Notes: generated by a model from the sequence alone, not told the origin. 46,122 bases of DNA from Chara braunii (GCA_003427395.1 BFEA01000663.1:568415-614536), one strand, 5' to 3'; shown: positions 10,250 to 21,608, counted from the stretch's first letter. Made by a program: numbers and translations.

Positions 10250-10371
10250 CGGCCTTGCTCCACTACTCTCCGGATGTGCAAAGTGAGACTGAATCCTCGC
10301 CTAGAACCTGGCAAGATACAAAGCCATACTTTTTGTATTTTCCACATGTGGAGAGTAGTGGAGCGAGCCCC
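10250..10371. mobile_element. 122-bp MITE, copy 2
   Basis: Same length and same inverted termini as copy 1, with an internally diverged but alignable centre (for example CTAGAAC.TGG.AAGATACA). It is flanked by the direct triplet ATA at 10247-10249 and 10372-10374, a 3-bp target duplication. GGCC-type termini with a 3-bp AT-rich duplication suggest a Tourist/PIF-Harbinger origin. It has no coding capacity. Confidence 0.82.
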
Positions 10372-10441
10372 ATAAACTCGCTTGCACAGTTCTGTCCCAG
10401 AACCCACGCAGTGAAGAAAGCGGCTCTTTCCTTGGCCGTTT

Positions 10442-10476
10442 AGTGTAATAACGAAGATTACGTGCCCAGGACAGCG

Positions 10477-10513
<37 letters not shown>

Positions 10514-10548
10514 GTGTAATAACGAAGATTACGTGCCCAGGACAGCGC
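10442..10548. repeat. 36-bp direct repeat around a (CA)n tract, next to a gap
   Basis: A 36-base segment starting AGTGTAATAACGAAGATTAC occurs at 10442-10477 and identically at 10513-10548, with a CA run between. The second copy abuts the N gap. This pattern often marks a local assembly duplication. Confidence 0.85.
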
Positions 10549-10569
10549 NNNNNNNNNNNNNNNNNNNNN
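10549..10569. other. Assembly gap (21 N)
   Basis: A run of N separates a CA-type from a GA-type microsatellite. The true length is unknown. Confidence 0.97.

Positions 10570-10630
<61 letters not shown>
10570..10630. repeat. (GA)n microsatellite
   Basis: An uninterrupted AG/GA dinucleotide run starts directly at the gap edge. Confidence 0.95.
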
Positions 10631-10632
<2 letters not shown>

Positions 10633-10752
10633 ATTACACCAGGATATAAAATGCTGTCTCCTAAATGCGACTTCGAAAAATTATCAATGAAACCTAGCGG
10701 CGTGGACCCGACTAGTTTCGGCCGGCCACCATTGGCTCTCCTCAGGGGTCTT

Positions 10753-11160
10753 GGTTGGTCGTGAGGCGACTGACTACTCCTATATGCATCTATATATATC
10801 CTGTGTACTGGATGAGAAACCATTGATGTCGTCAACCACTGAAAAGACTCAGGAATTACCGAAATAGATGCAGGGCCTAGAAGCCTCATAGACTTACTGC
10901 TGTCAAACGAACCTCGAAACAGCGACCTACCGAAAGACAAAACTGGCAAAATCAGACCTCGGGACTGACACCCGCTGGCCAAGCATAAACTCTTGAAACT
11001 ACGAGATTTCATTTCAAACCACCGCCTGAACCGCAAACCTCGAACTCACGATCTTAAAATCAGGCCTCGGGACTGACACCCGCCGACCGTACTTCCCGGT
11101 ATCCTTTCAATCCTTCTTATGAACCACAGGCCTCAAATGCATAACGATAAGACTCTCGGA
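10753..11160. repeat. 408-bp direct repeat flanking element B, left copy
   Basis: It starts GGTTGGTCGTGAGG and ends AAGACTCTCGGA, directly abutting the TG of the B 5' LTR. The right copy (19711-20118) is also 408 bp, with about two dozen differences by eye. A minus-strand frame is open through both copies, but no protein family was recognised, and near-identity of recent copies explains the shared frame. Confidence 0.92.
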
Positions 11161-12042
11161 TGAAACAGTTTTCACCTTTGTGGTAGTAGTTGCAGTTCCC
11201 AGAGGTCGATCCCCAGACCTCGCCCTTACCCGTGTACAGTACCAGTCGACCTGTGCGTGCTCGAACCCGCGACCTGTGTCTTGAAAGTCGCCTGTTTGTT
11301 GCTGTAGGTAGCGTGGTGGTCGGGTCTTGAACCGTAGGTCTGTAGGTTAGAGGTCTTAGCAGTGGCAGGACTCGTAGCTGCTACAGTACTGAAGGGGTCA
11401 AGTCCACAGTCTTCCGGAAGGTCCGGAACTGGCCCTCGCGAGTCCTGTGTAGTAGACAGTCCGTAGGCAAGTGGTCAAGTGGGCAGTCTTACCTTGCTCA
11501 GTCAGCAATACCCAGTCCCAGTCGCACCTTGTCAAGTCAGCAAGTACCATGCGGGACTGTGTGCACTTCGGGCCGGGTGGAGAGAGGCAGACCAGCGACA
11601 ATCCAAAGTATAAATAAAGAAGCAGTGATCAGTCATTCATTCATTCTGCCTGTGAGCCGTGTGGAAGTGCTGTCGTAGTGTCTTGTGCCCGAAGAAGAAG
11701 TGGGCTAAGAGGAGTAAGTCGGCCATAGCCGAGCTTGTTAGTAGATGAGGAAGACGGTGGCCATAGCCGCCACGTCAAAGAATCAATACATGTTAGTAGG
11801 TGTGTATGAGTGAGTGTTAGTGTGTGTGAGTGAGAGTGTGGGACATCCAGGGAGATCCAGTGTGTGTGTATGAACAAGTTGCTGAGAGGACAGGGATTGG
11901 CTATAGCCGATCCGGACAAGTTAGAATCTGAACTGTGTTCTTGGCTTCGTGATCTCTGAGGTTTGTGTGGGCGCAAGTCACCAGCTTGATCGTCATCTAT
12001 TTGTACGCATGCTGAGTGTCGGGAAACACAAGTCTGATTGCA
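11161..12042 (+). mobile_element. Element B 5' LTR
   Basis: 882 bp, TGAAACAG...GATTGCA. Start and end are fixed by the 408-bp repeat on the left and the primer site on the right, and agree with the 3' LTR of element A. It differs from the truncated 3' LTR of B by scattered substitutions and small indels, so the insertion is not recent. Confidence 0.92.
11609..11616 (+). promoter_or_regulatory. TATA box in element B 5' LTR
   Basis: TATAAATA, conserved at 19274-19281 in the 3' LTR and as TATAAA in element A. It lies about 430 bases before the LTR end. Confidence 0.7.
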
Positions 12043-12043
12043 T

Positions 12044-12055
12044 TGGTATCGGAGC
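12044..12055 (+). other. Primer binding site, initiator tRNA-Met type
   Basis: TGGTATCGGAGC follows the LTR end by one base and matches the plant consensus TGGTATCAGAGC, complementary to the 3' end of initiator tRNA-Met, with one transition. It primes minus-strand synthesis. Confidence 0.9.
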
Positions 12056-14057
12056 TGGTTCCCGCTGTTCCGTCCGCATGAGTTGCGATCGCCGCTGCCA
12101 TGTCATCACCGGGATCGCCATCTTCATCGTCGTAGTCATCGCGGAAGCCGATCATCGTCATCATCGTCGCTGTCAAGAAGAGAAGGAGTAAAGTGCCTCG
12201 CCATCGCCGCCGCTGCCGAGGAGAGAGAAGGGCCGGCATCTTTGAGCGCGCCAAGGAGAAGGGAGCTCGCCACGATAGTGTCGCCGAGCAGTCGAAGAGG
12301 CGCCGTTAAGGCGCCATGTCAGCAGCACACGGTGGGAAAGAGAGTCGGGACATCCTGTTGTCTGCACGCCCCGTTGTTACGGCGCACTAAAGAGGAGGGG
12401 GCGCCACATCGTCACCTGCGCACTGAAGAGAGGAGGTTGCCACGTTAGCGCTGCTATCGCTATTGCCCGCATGCTGCTAGCTATAACGTGCACTCCCGCT
12501 ACCGGCGTGCGCACCCGCTACTAGATTGAGCGGCAAGCCTTGCGCACTCGTGAATGCTATCACCTCGCGCCTGCTGCCCGTCGCCATCACCCCGCGCCCA
12601 CTGCCCGTCGCTATCCCCCTACGCCCGCTGCCCATTATTTTGCGCGCGTGCCCCGCTAGCAATCGCGTGCACGTTGCTGGTAGATTGCGCGCAAGATTTC
12701 CCGCGCTTGCTCGGCTGCATGCGCCCGGCGTTGTTGCGCGCACCCCTGCTGCTTGCCGCGCGCTTGGCCGCTGCACGGCGTGCTAGTTTTTGGCATGGAT
12801 TTCCTGTCTTGCCGCGCGCTGTTGCCCGCTGCTACGCGCTCTACCTTGCTTTGCTATGCGAGCGTCCGCTGGGATTGCCTCCCGCTATTCGTCGCGCCAT
12901 TGAGGAAACCACCAGGAGGAAGAAGTCGCAGCATTAGATAAGAGGACTGCTGCGCATGTCGAGTAGGAGTGCCCGCCGTTGAAGAAGAAGGTCGCCATTG
13001 CGAAGGAGAACGACGTCGGGAAGAAGATTACTGCGCTCGATTAAAGAAGCGGAGTGGCCACAACTGTCTTTTGAAAAGAGGAAGAAAAGACGACGACGAA
13101 GAGGAGAAAGATTGAAAGAAGAGAAAGAGAGAAAGAGAGATAGAGAGGAGCGATACAAGATTGGATTGTGTAGATGAGAAAAAAGGTGGCGGCAATAGCT
13201 GCCAAGCTAGGACCTTGCGACGAAGAAGAAGGTCGGGAGTGACGAAGACGAGAGAAAGGAGGAAGGAGAGACGAAGGAGAGGGAAGGAAGCCATAGCCAA
13301 GGTGGGCGAAGAAGAAGAGAGAAGGGGGAAGGAGAGAGAGAGAGAGGTTGGCGAAGGAGAAGGGTCGACAGCCATAGCCAAAGGTCAGAGCTGTGACCGG
13401 GACGTTTGACCAAGTTGACCGGCCATTGACCAGCATTGACCGAAGGTCGTTGACCAAGAATTGACCAAGCTGGAGCTGGTATAATCTCGCCGAGCCTCAA
13501 GGCTAAGCCCTTGCCCTATGGATGTGCACATACCCCTTGATACTTGCTGAGTCTGTTAGTCTCTTCTTTCTGCATTGAGTCACTTTTGTCCAGGTTCATA
13601 GGATTCTGTGCATGTGGTCATAGAGCTGTGTTAACCAAGCCTACACGGGCTGAGTAGGGCTTAAGTCCATGTCTGACGACTGACACGTCCCAAAGGCCTA
13701 ACCCTTCCAAGGACCGGTACAGACCGACGGGCTGCTCAGTGTGGCATGGTAGGGCAAAAATCCGAGTTGTGGGCTGCACAACCAGTTGTCTAAATCTTGA
13801 GAGAGCTTTGCTGATCACATCGTCCTAACTGCGACGTTAAAGAATTCCTAAGGAGTTATGGGGGATCTCCTTAAATGCGTCCTGATCAGCAACAGAGTTC
13901 TATAGTGACAGCCTAGAAGTAGGTCAGGCTAGAGACCCTAGTTGACAGGATCTGAGAGGATTCTGTGGTTCGTAGAGAGTCGGTCAGTTAGTCAGTCACT
14001 GGGTGGAAAGTCTAAGTGGTGAGGAGTGGAACTTTCACTGGTTGTGCACCTTTCACC
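12056..14057 (+). other. Element B leader (about 2 kb, noncoding)
   Basis: Lies between primer site and gag. It holds GC-rich imperfect repeats (about 12560-12640), a purine-rich stretch (13040-13340) and six TTGACC motifs (13404-13466). The part from about 13280 onward aligns with the start of the window in element A. ORFs here vary between copies and are not supported. Confidence 0.75.
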
Positions 14058-15960
14058 ATGGTGACCATGCGAGGAGGAACGAGTACCACCCCCTATAGCA
14101 AAGAGCAAGAAGAGCAAGCCGCCGCCCTGCTGAGAGAGAGAAACGAGAAGATGGAAAAGAAGGAGCTCATAGAGCAGGCGAAGATGCTGGCCTTGATGGA
14201 AGAACAGAAGGCCAAGCAAAAGCAGATGGAGGAGGAGATGAAGAAATGGGAGGAGCAGGAAGAGAAAGTGGTGGCGATAGATGTAGAAGCAGAAGCAGAA
14301 ACAAAAAAAGAAGAAGAAGAAGAGAAAGAGGTTCCCCTGCAAAGGAATGTAATGAGGGAAGAGAGGGGGGAGTACAGTGGAGCGCGAGAAGTAGACACGA
14401 AAAAGGAGAAGATGGTAAATGAGTGGGTGGCCAACCTGGCATTGGGGGAGGAAGAAGGGGCATTGTTGCTTGTCGCCCAAGCAGAGAGGGAGGCATTTTG
14501 CAAGAGTTGGAAGTGGAAGCTGCGATTGACAAGGGAAAGAAGAAGGAGATTGGAGGCGGCAAAAACGATGGAGAGAGAGCTACAGGTTGCGGAAGAGCAA
14601 CATGGGCAGTTGGCAGTACAAGTAGACCTCCAAAGAAAAATAGAGATTCTCTCCCAGAACATGGAGGTGGTTTTGAAGGCCCAATAGGAACAGTTGCGCT
14701 ACCTGACCATGACATTGCCCTGCAGTCCATACGCGCATGTTTTAAAGATTTTGCAAGGGATATGATGATGCGCATGGGCACCCAGTTGCACGCTGCTATG
14801 GAGGGCACTGAGAAGTTTTGCGTAGGCACCATAGAAGGCGCAAAGTTAGTGGCCTCCAAAGAAGAGGCATGACCCAGTTGCGAGCGTATTAAGGCCAAAT
14901 TCCCTGAACACTATGGAGGGAAGAAGGGAGAGGATTTTCATAATTGGGAAGCCAATATCAACTCCTATATCCACCTCCAACTTATTCAGCCTGAGAAGCA
15001 AGTTCTTGTGGCATTCCAGTCTTTCCTTACGTTGAAGGATGAAGCGGCCAGCTTTGCTACGTTGCTTGCTCGTGCCACCAAATGTGACAATGATATGGTC
15101 ACATACTCCTCCATTACTCACCTGAATGAAATTTTGACTGCCCTCTGAGACCGATTTGTAGATGTCACTAGGGTCCTTAGAGCCTCAGACAAACTGCAAA
15201 CAATCCACTTGTGACAGTGGAGGAGTGCAAGAGCACTCAAGGCCACCATGGATGAATTAGTCGTTGTCCCTCAACATGGGGTTATTGAGCCCCAACTGGT
15301 CTAGTTCTTCCTTCGCGCCATGCCCAAGACTCTACACGGGTACTTCTTCGATAAGAAGCAGCAGCCTAATATGACTTACGACATGCTTAGTAGAGACGTT
15401 GTTGCTTATGAGGCCCAATCCATGCCAGTTACCACTTTCTGGCACAAGGACCTCGACAAAGGCAAAAAGTGGAAAGGTCGGACCATCACCAATCAAGTCA
15501 AGGCTAGAGATAGAATTATTCTTACGTTAGATGAAGGTGGTCTGGAGGAGGTCCTCTACAGTGAGACTGAGAGGGGCCTTGAGGAGGAGGACAGTGGTGA
15601 GGGTCAGGGGAGGACCTACACTGCTGTTGCGGCAAGAGAGAGGCCGCAAGGAAGAGGGAGAGGTCGGGGCCAAGGGGGTCAGGCCTCTAGTGGTTGAGGA
15701 CAGGGTGGTCAGGGGGTTGGCGGCTGAGGAGGCTGCCAAGAGGGAGGAAGGGGTCAAGGTCCCGCGTCAAACCGTCCACGTTTTATCGGTCACCTCCCAA
15801 AAGGGGTGAATGGCACCCTGGTCTGCCTCAGGGCAGGCCTTGGGAAACATTGGGCATTGAAAAGAAAGACGGGCAGGATATGATAGATAATTGGCAATGT
15901 TTGTTTTCTGGTGATCTGGGGCACATTGTCAAATATTGTCCTAAATATAGGAATGCCTGA
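14058..15960 (+). pseudogene. Element B gag, degraded
   Basis: Start ATG 14058 is in the context CACCATGG. An uninterrupted 5' part (to TAG 14685) encodes a highly charged coiled-coil region rich in Glu, Lys and Arg. The capsid-like region follows in other frames with several stops (for example near 14871 and 15147). A clean stretch 15320-15697 contains FWHKDLDKGKKWKGRT and a Gly/Arg-rich tail. The zinc knuckle near 15895-15940 reads CLFSGDLGHIVKYC: its second cysteine has become serine, so it could not hold zinc normally. The comparable motif in A is intact. Confidence 0.85.
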
Positions 15961-16175
15961 GAAGCTGCTGCAAAGTTAGCAAAAGGCAACCGCTGGTATG
16001 GGTAGCAACTGCCCTTAACCCTAGGCCATGTGGAGATGAATGCTCGCGCCAAGTAGAAACTCCCAACCCACATGTGGCTATGGTAGAGGTTGTTGGCCAG
16101 TGTCTAGTTAGCTGTCCAAAAACTGCTTGTGTTAGGGTCTCTCTAGGCGCTTCCTTCACATGACTGCCAAAAGAG

Positions 16176-16850
16176 TTGAAGGAGAGGATGTCAGCCTGGG
16201 CCAAGATGAAGAAAGAAGGGAAAGGGCAGCTAGTGTTGGTAGATATAGAAGTTTTCAGAGGCAGGGTCGGGGCCCTTATAGATAGTGGGGCCACCCGTAG
16301 CTATATAAGTCGTAGAGCGTTGAAGAAGCTGAAGCTCAATTTGAAAGTCCAAAGTTGGACGAGCCCATTGTCAGCATCCTCGCAGACAATCGCACAATGT
16401 GAATCGAGGATTACGTGGAGGGAGTCCAGGCGTACTTTCGCTTAGAAAAAGATGAGAAGGTAGAGAGAGTTCTCCATTCCCTGACTCTCCTCGTAGAGGA
16501 CTATCTCCCGTTTGACATGGTCCTAGGAATGGACTGGGGAGAGGCAGCAGGAGCCACACTGCACCAAAGACAGCATGAGTGCAGGCTTCCTAGTCCATCA
16601 AGTGGTGTCAAGACAGCCTGCCTGTTCCATGTGTCAGGAGTAGATAACCCTCTGGCACATTGTTGCCTCAATGCTCTCGTGTTCGCGCGACTAGTGAAAA
16701 AGGAGTAGCTAGAAGAGCAGTTCTATGTTAGGCCATTCACTGAGCCTAAGAAAGAGGAACCCACAAACCCACTTATTGCCACGTTGTTGGAAGAGTACGC
16801 AGATTTGTCAGAATCTCCTTCAGGAGTGGTTCCGCGGCCTATCCAAGCCT
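16176..16850 (+). pseudogene. Element B protease region, frameshifted
   Basis: The catalytic block ALIDSGATRSYIS is at about 16273-16312. The frame is then lost near 16365 and similarity to A resumes in another frame (16415-16708, with DMVLGMDWGE). TAG at 16706 replaces the glutamine codon seen in A. It ends in the linker to RT around 16850. Confidence 0.83.
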
Positions 16851-18330
16851 GGTAGTAAGACTCCCAAAGGAGCACTATATAGGATGTCTCCTAAAGAGTT
16901 GGAGGAGCTGCGCAAGCAGCTAGACGAGCTCCTCGAGAAAGGTTGGATTAGGCCCAATTCGTCTCCATTTGGAACACCTGTTCTCTTTGTCCCCAAGAAA
17001 GAGGGAGAACTTAGAATATGCATTGACTCGAGGGGTCTCAACGTCGTTACAGTAAAGAATGCAGAACCACTGCCCCGTATAAATAATCTTTTTGATCGGG
17101 TGCAGAGCTGCAAGTATAATTTCTCCAAGATAGATTTGAAGTCATGGTACAACCAAATAGAGGTTCACCCTGATGACCAGTACAAAATGACGTTCAGGAC
17201 TAGGTATGGTTATTATGAGTTTATAGTCATCCCCTTTGGACTAACCAACGCGCCAGCCACATTTCAGCGTTGTATGAATGATTTGTTTAGGCCGTGGTTA
17301 GATAGATTAGTAGTGTCTACTTCGATGATATTTTGATGTTTGGTAAGACCCTCCAGGAGCACGAGGCTCAACTGAGGTAAATGTTGGAAAAGTTGCATGA
17401 AACAAACTTCAAGATCAACGCAAAGAAGTGTGAGTGGGCCAAGACTGAGATTTTCTACTTGGTCCACATATTAGATGGTGATGGCATAAAGCCTGAGGAT
17501 AGCAAGATCGCAGCGATCAAAGAGTGACCAACCCCGCGTACCCTCACATAATTGAGGTCATTCTTAGGATTAACTAATTATTATAGGAAGTTCTTGAGGA
17601 ACTTCTCTGCAAACGCTGCTCCCCTTCGCAGAGTGCTAAAGAAGGAGGCAATCTAGAAGTGGAACCAATACTGTACATCGGCCCTGAAGAAATTGAAGCG
17701 GGCCTTGATAAAGTACCCAACCCTCAAGGTAGCTGACCTATCCTTACCTTTTGTCGTTACTACTGATGCGAGTCAATATGGCATTGGTGTTGTCTTACAG
17801 CAAGATGATGGCAATGGGTATAGAGTCTATAGACCCATAGAGTTCACGTCCGCTAGGTTGCCATCAGAGAAGGTAGCAACATCCACCTATGAGAGGAAAC
17901 TCTATGCTCTCAGGAAAGCATTAGACCATTGGAAACACTACTTGCTTGGGAGGCACTTCAAAATCTATTCAGGCCACAAGACATTGAGGTGGCTGAAGAC
18001 GCAGGCCAAGATGACACCTAAGCTTACTAGGTGGACCGCAAAGATAGAAAAATTTGACTATGGGCTCAAGCCAGTGAAAGGGAAGTATAATGTGGTTGCA
18101 GACACCCTTAGCAGAAGAGTCGACTACTTTGGAGCCATAGTGCACTATCTGGATATAGGGTCAGACTTACAGCAAAAGGTAGTAGATGCGTATGCGCAAG
18201 ACCCTATCTATAATGACCTCCTCAAGAGAGTCAAGGAGGACCCAACCGGTGAACCTCACCACCACATCATTAATGGGTCATTGTTCGAGAAGACAAACGT
18301 CGTAGATCGACTATGTATTCCCAATAGCTA
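16851..18330 (+). pseudogene. Element B reverse transcriptase and RNase H, degraded
   Basis: RT motifs [31 protein letters not shown] and [14 protein letters not shown] are clear. One base is missing relative to A just before the catalytic YxDD box (about 17312), so the box is out of frame. Further stops lie around 17380-17660 where A has Gln, Trp or Glu. RNase H (DASQYGIGVVLQQ, NVVADTLSR) is open in 17693-18331. The conserved Asp of the SDHETLRW block is Gly here (SGHKTLRW). Confidence 0.88.
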
Positions 18331-19058
18331 AGAGATCCGCATTCTGATCCTAGGGGAATGTCACGATACAGAAGGGAATTTCGGTTGGCAGAAGACGTTA
18401 GCCAACCTGACACATGCCTACACGTGGCCTGGCATGAAAGCTGACTGCATAGAGTATATCTGCAGTTGTAAAGTCTGCCAGCGCAACAAAACTACGACGT
18501 GAGCCCCACTGGGTCCTCTTAGACCCTTGCCTATCCCATCAGGACCCAGAGACTCGGTGTCCATCAACTTCATGGATATTGGGTCAGGAGTAGGCATGGC
18601 AAAAGCCAAATCATAGTTATAGTTCATAGATTTCGCAAGTATGCAGTTTTGTCTGTTTGCTTGCCGAGGCACGTACTGAACTAGCTATAGAAAAGTTCTT
18701 CGATCACTGGGTCAGTGAGCATGGTCTACCGCTGTCGATAGCCAGTGACAGAGACACCATGTTCACTAGTAAGAATTGGAGGAACTTATGAAAGTATATG
18801 GTTCTAAGTTGTTAATGTCGTCTGGCCGCCATCTAGAGACAAACGGTCAGACTGAACAGATGAACAAGATCCTACAACAAGTTCTTAGAATGTACATCAG
18901 ACCTGATAAGGTTAACTGGGATGAGATGCTCCCAAAGCTAGCCAGTGCTTACAATAACAGTGTTCATCTAGCCACTTGTCACACTCCCAACAAGTTACAC
19001 AAGTCCTTTGAACCCTGCAGGCCGTTTGAGGGACTAAACCGGGACCAGGTTCAAAGGC
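18331..19058 (+). pseudogene. Element B integrase, partial
   Basis: Zinc-finger residues persist (HDTEGNFGWQKT has lost the second His to Asn; CSCKVCQRNK is kept). The first catalytic Asp block reads SINFMD where A has SIDFID, an Asp-to-Asn change. Several stops and frame changes follow (18500-18775). A clean segment 18776-19058 carries the Glu motif ETNGQTEQMNK. The gene ends abruptly where the deletion joins it to the 3' LTR, so the C-terminal module and chromodomain are missing. Confidence 0.87.
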
Positions 19059-19710
19059 TACTGAAGGGGTCAAGTCCACAGTCTTCCGGAAGGTCCGGAA
19101 CTGGCCTTTCGCGAGTCCTAGTAGACAGTAGGCAAGTGGTCAAGTGGGCAGTCTTACATTGCTCAATCAGCGGTACCCAGTCCCAGTCGCACCTTGTCAA
19201 GTCAGCCAGTACCGTGCGGGACTGTGTGCACTTCGGGCCCGGTGGAGAGAGGCAGACCAGCGACAATCCAAAGTATAAATAAAGAGGCAGCGCTCAGTCA
19301 TTCATTCATTCTGACTGTGGGCCGTGCGGAAGAGCTGTCAAAGTGTCTTGTGTAGGAAGGTCTGCAGGTGCCCGAAGAAGAAGTGGGCTAAGAGGAGGAA
19401 GTCGGCCATAGCCGAGCTTGTTAGTAGAGAGGAGGAAGATGGCGGCCATAGCCGCCACGCCAGAGAGTCAGTAGATGTTAGTAGGTGTGTATGAGTGAGT
19501 GTTATGTGTGTGAGTGAAAGTGCAGGACATCCAGGGAGATCCAGGGTGTGTGTACGAACAAGTTGCTGAGAGGACAGGGATTGGCCATAGCCGATCCGGA
19601 CAAGTTTGAATCTGAACTGCGTTCTTGGCTTCATGATCTCTGAGCTTTGTGCGGGCGCAAGTCGCCAGTTTGATTGTCATCTGTTTGTACGCATGCTGAG
19701 TGTCGGGAAA
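19059..19710 (+). mobile_element. Element B 3' LTR, truncated at both ends
   Basis: Aligns with 11387 to 12026 of the 5' LTR, including TATA (19274-19281). Left junction shares the short word TACTG between integrase and LTR, a microhomology deletion. It stops at TGTCGGGAAA, 16 bases before the expected LTR end, and is followed at once by the 408-bp repeat. Confidence 0.92.
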
Positions 19711-20118
19711 GGTTGGTCGTGAGGTGACTGACTATTCCTATATGCATCTATATATATCCTGTGTACTGAATGAGAAACCATTGATGTCATCAACCACTGA
19801 AAAGACTCAGGAATAACCGAAATAGATGCAGGGCCTAGAAGCCTCATAGACTTGCTGCTGTCAAACGAACCTCGAAACAGCGACCTACCGAAAGACAAAA
19901 CTGGCAAAATCAGACCTCGGGACTGACACCCGCCGGCCACACATAAACTCTCGAAACTACCAGATTTCCTTTCAAGCCACTGCATGAACCGCAAACCTCG
20001 AACTCGCGGTCTTAAAATCAGGTCTCGGGACTGACACCCGACGACCGTATTTACCGTTATCCTTTCAATCCTTCTTATGAACCACAGGCCTCAAATGCGT
20101 AACTATAAGACTCTCGGA
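19711..20118. repeat. 408-bp direct repeat flanking element B, right copy
   Basis: Same length and ends as the left copy (10753-11160). Downstream sequence (AATCCCTGGACTG) would be the continuation of the empty site. Confidence 0.92.
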
Positions 20119-20740
20119 AATCCCTGGACTGAAACTATCTGACACACAGGAGGACCCCGGGACTGAAAACCCGCTGGTACCTTCCTCGGCCTGCTTGGAA
20201 ATGGCCCACACGCGTGATGGCAGGCCTGCAAAAATTATTTGCGGCCTGCTTTGAGGCTGATATGATCAGAGAGGGGCCCTGTCGGTTGGTTGCTGCACAT
20301 AGGATCTTCAACCAACTGGTAGTCTGGTCGGTTGAAGATGCTGGGGCCCAGGAAGATGCTGGGGCCCAGCAAGATGCTGAGGCCGAGAGGGCATTTACAG
20401 TTGAGCCCCAGGCACATTCTGGAAGGGCCCTGGGTGCAGCTGCCGGGACGGAAGGCCACCCAGCCAGACAGGACAAAAGCAAGTGAGGCTCGCTCACTTG
20501 ACACATTCTGGCTGGGTGGAGGGCGGCAGGTCTGCTGGAGTGCCGGCTTGCTGGAGGAGAACCAGGCCAGGAGGAAGAAGGGCGCTGGCGGGGCATGAGG
20601 AAGAAGCTGCGCGGGCGCAGCAGGAGGGTACAGTGGCCATAGCCGGGCTGCTTGCACCCACATCTGGAGGAAGCTGGAGGTCCTTGGGTGGAGGGACTGT
20701 GGCGAAGGTCAGGGAGAGGGCAATGTGATGAGGCGCTTAC
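20119..20740. other. Unrecognised GC-rich stretch
   Basis: Contains an imperfect tandem repeat of about 19 bases built on ATGCTGGGGCCCAG (20337-20385). No supported gene. Confidence 0.4.
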
Positions 20741-20902
20741 CTGGTGATGAGGAGCAGGCTGTTTCACGTGGAGTTTCCATTTGCCATTGGGCAGCTGTAC
20801 TTCATGCATGTCCTGTTGTAGATAGAAGTGTAGGTTGATAGGAGTCGTCGGATTGTAGTCTGGGCGCCGAGGGCCAAGTAGGGAGAGTGACATTGGGGAC
20901 AT
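20741..20902 (-). CDS. Possible host exon with consensus splice donor
   Basis: On the minus strand an ATG at 20902 opens a frame that includes NLHFYLQQDMHEVQLPNGKW and ends at CACCAG followed by GTAAGC, a textbook donor (intron begins at 20740). The residues look protein-like rather than repeat-derived, with well-spaced hydrophobic positions, but I do not recognise the family. No acceptor or partner exon is clear, and the start codon is a guess. Weak call. Confidence 0.3.
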
Positions 20903-21564
20903 TGGTGTTAGGGGTGAGAAGAGGGCACACTATCATTGACTTCAGTGCTTTGCTCTTACTAATTTGGTGTTATCTCGTGGTGCAATCTGCTTTCAGTTCG
21001 GACTCAAAAGTTATCTGGATTTCTATGGCATGCTGCAATTTGGTTTATTGTCATTCACATTGCTCATTTCTTTGCAGTACCGAAAAGTTTGATGCCCCTA
21101 TAGTACAAAAGAAAATGGGACGCGTTACCAGAGCCAGACTCGTTTTGTTTTGTCAAAACATGTGCGAGAAGCCGATTGTTGGGGTTGATAAGAGCATCGT
21201 CCAATAATAGCCTCTCATCTCCAATCTATTGGCGGGGAGTGGCACCAGCTGGAAACCGGGTCTAGCATCCCGATTCCCAAATGCAGCTCAATTGGGAGCC
21301 AATGGTAATTAAAGATGAAGAACAGCATTGATTACCTCTCTGCCCTGGAAGCCGTAGAAGAGGCTAACGACCTTAAATTTGGAGAGGTAAATAAACCACT
21401 TGGTAAAAGTAAAGAAAAGACCTTGAATCTAACTAACCCACGGTAGTATGAGGAAGCCATCTTGCCCCTGCCACTTGGCAATCCCCCAGCCACTCACCGC
21501 CAACCAGTGACCCTGCCGCACTCCCTTTGCCTGGATGGCGTGACAGCCCTTATCTGATCAGGAG

Positions 21565-21608
21565 GTATAGTCACCAACAACCAGTCGTATAGTCACCAAC
21601 AACCAGTC
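21565..21608. repeat. 22-bp perfect tandem duplication
   Basis: GTATAGTCACCAACAACCAG plus TC occurs twice head to tail (21565-21586 and 21587-21608). Confidence 0.9.

Larger units (their letters stand above)
11161..19710 (+). mobile_element. Element B: Ty3/gypsy element, same family as A, degraded
   Basis: A full-length 5' LTR, tRNA-Met primer site, long leader, gag, protease, RT, RNase H, partial integrase and truncated 3' LTR are in order on the plus strand. Protein segments align with element A throughout. A deletion fuses the integrase region at about 19059 directly to LTR position 11387, removing the rest of pol and about the first 226 bases of the 3' LTR. The 3' LTR also lacks its last 16 bases. 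The coding region carries many stops and frameshifts. Confidence 0.93.

Noticed and set aside
10458-11036. 192-codon minus-strand ORF
   Set aside because: It crosses an assembly gap and a microsatellite. The part in the 408-bp repeat is shared only because the repeat is a recent duplicate.
12038-12941. Several GC-rich ORFs in the element B leader
   Set aside because: Low-complexity, overlapping in different frames and without motifs; the region is untranslated leader.
3876-18300. Possible alternative genetic code (UAG/UAA read as Gln)
   Set aside because: Several stops do sit where the sister copy has Gln, but others replace Trp, Glu, Arg or Asn and frameshifts are common. Plain pseudogene decay explains them.
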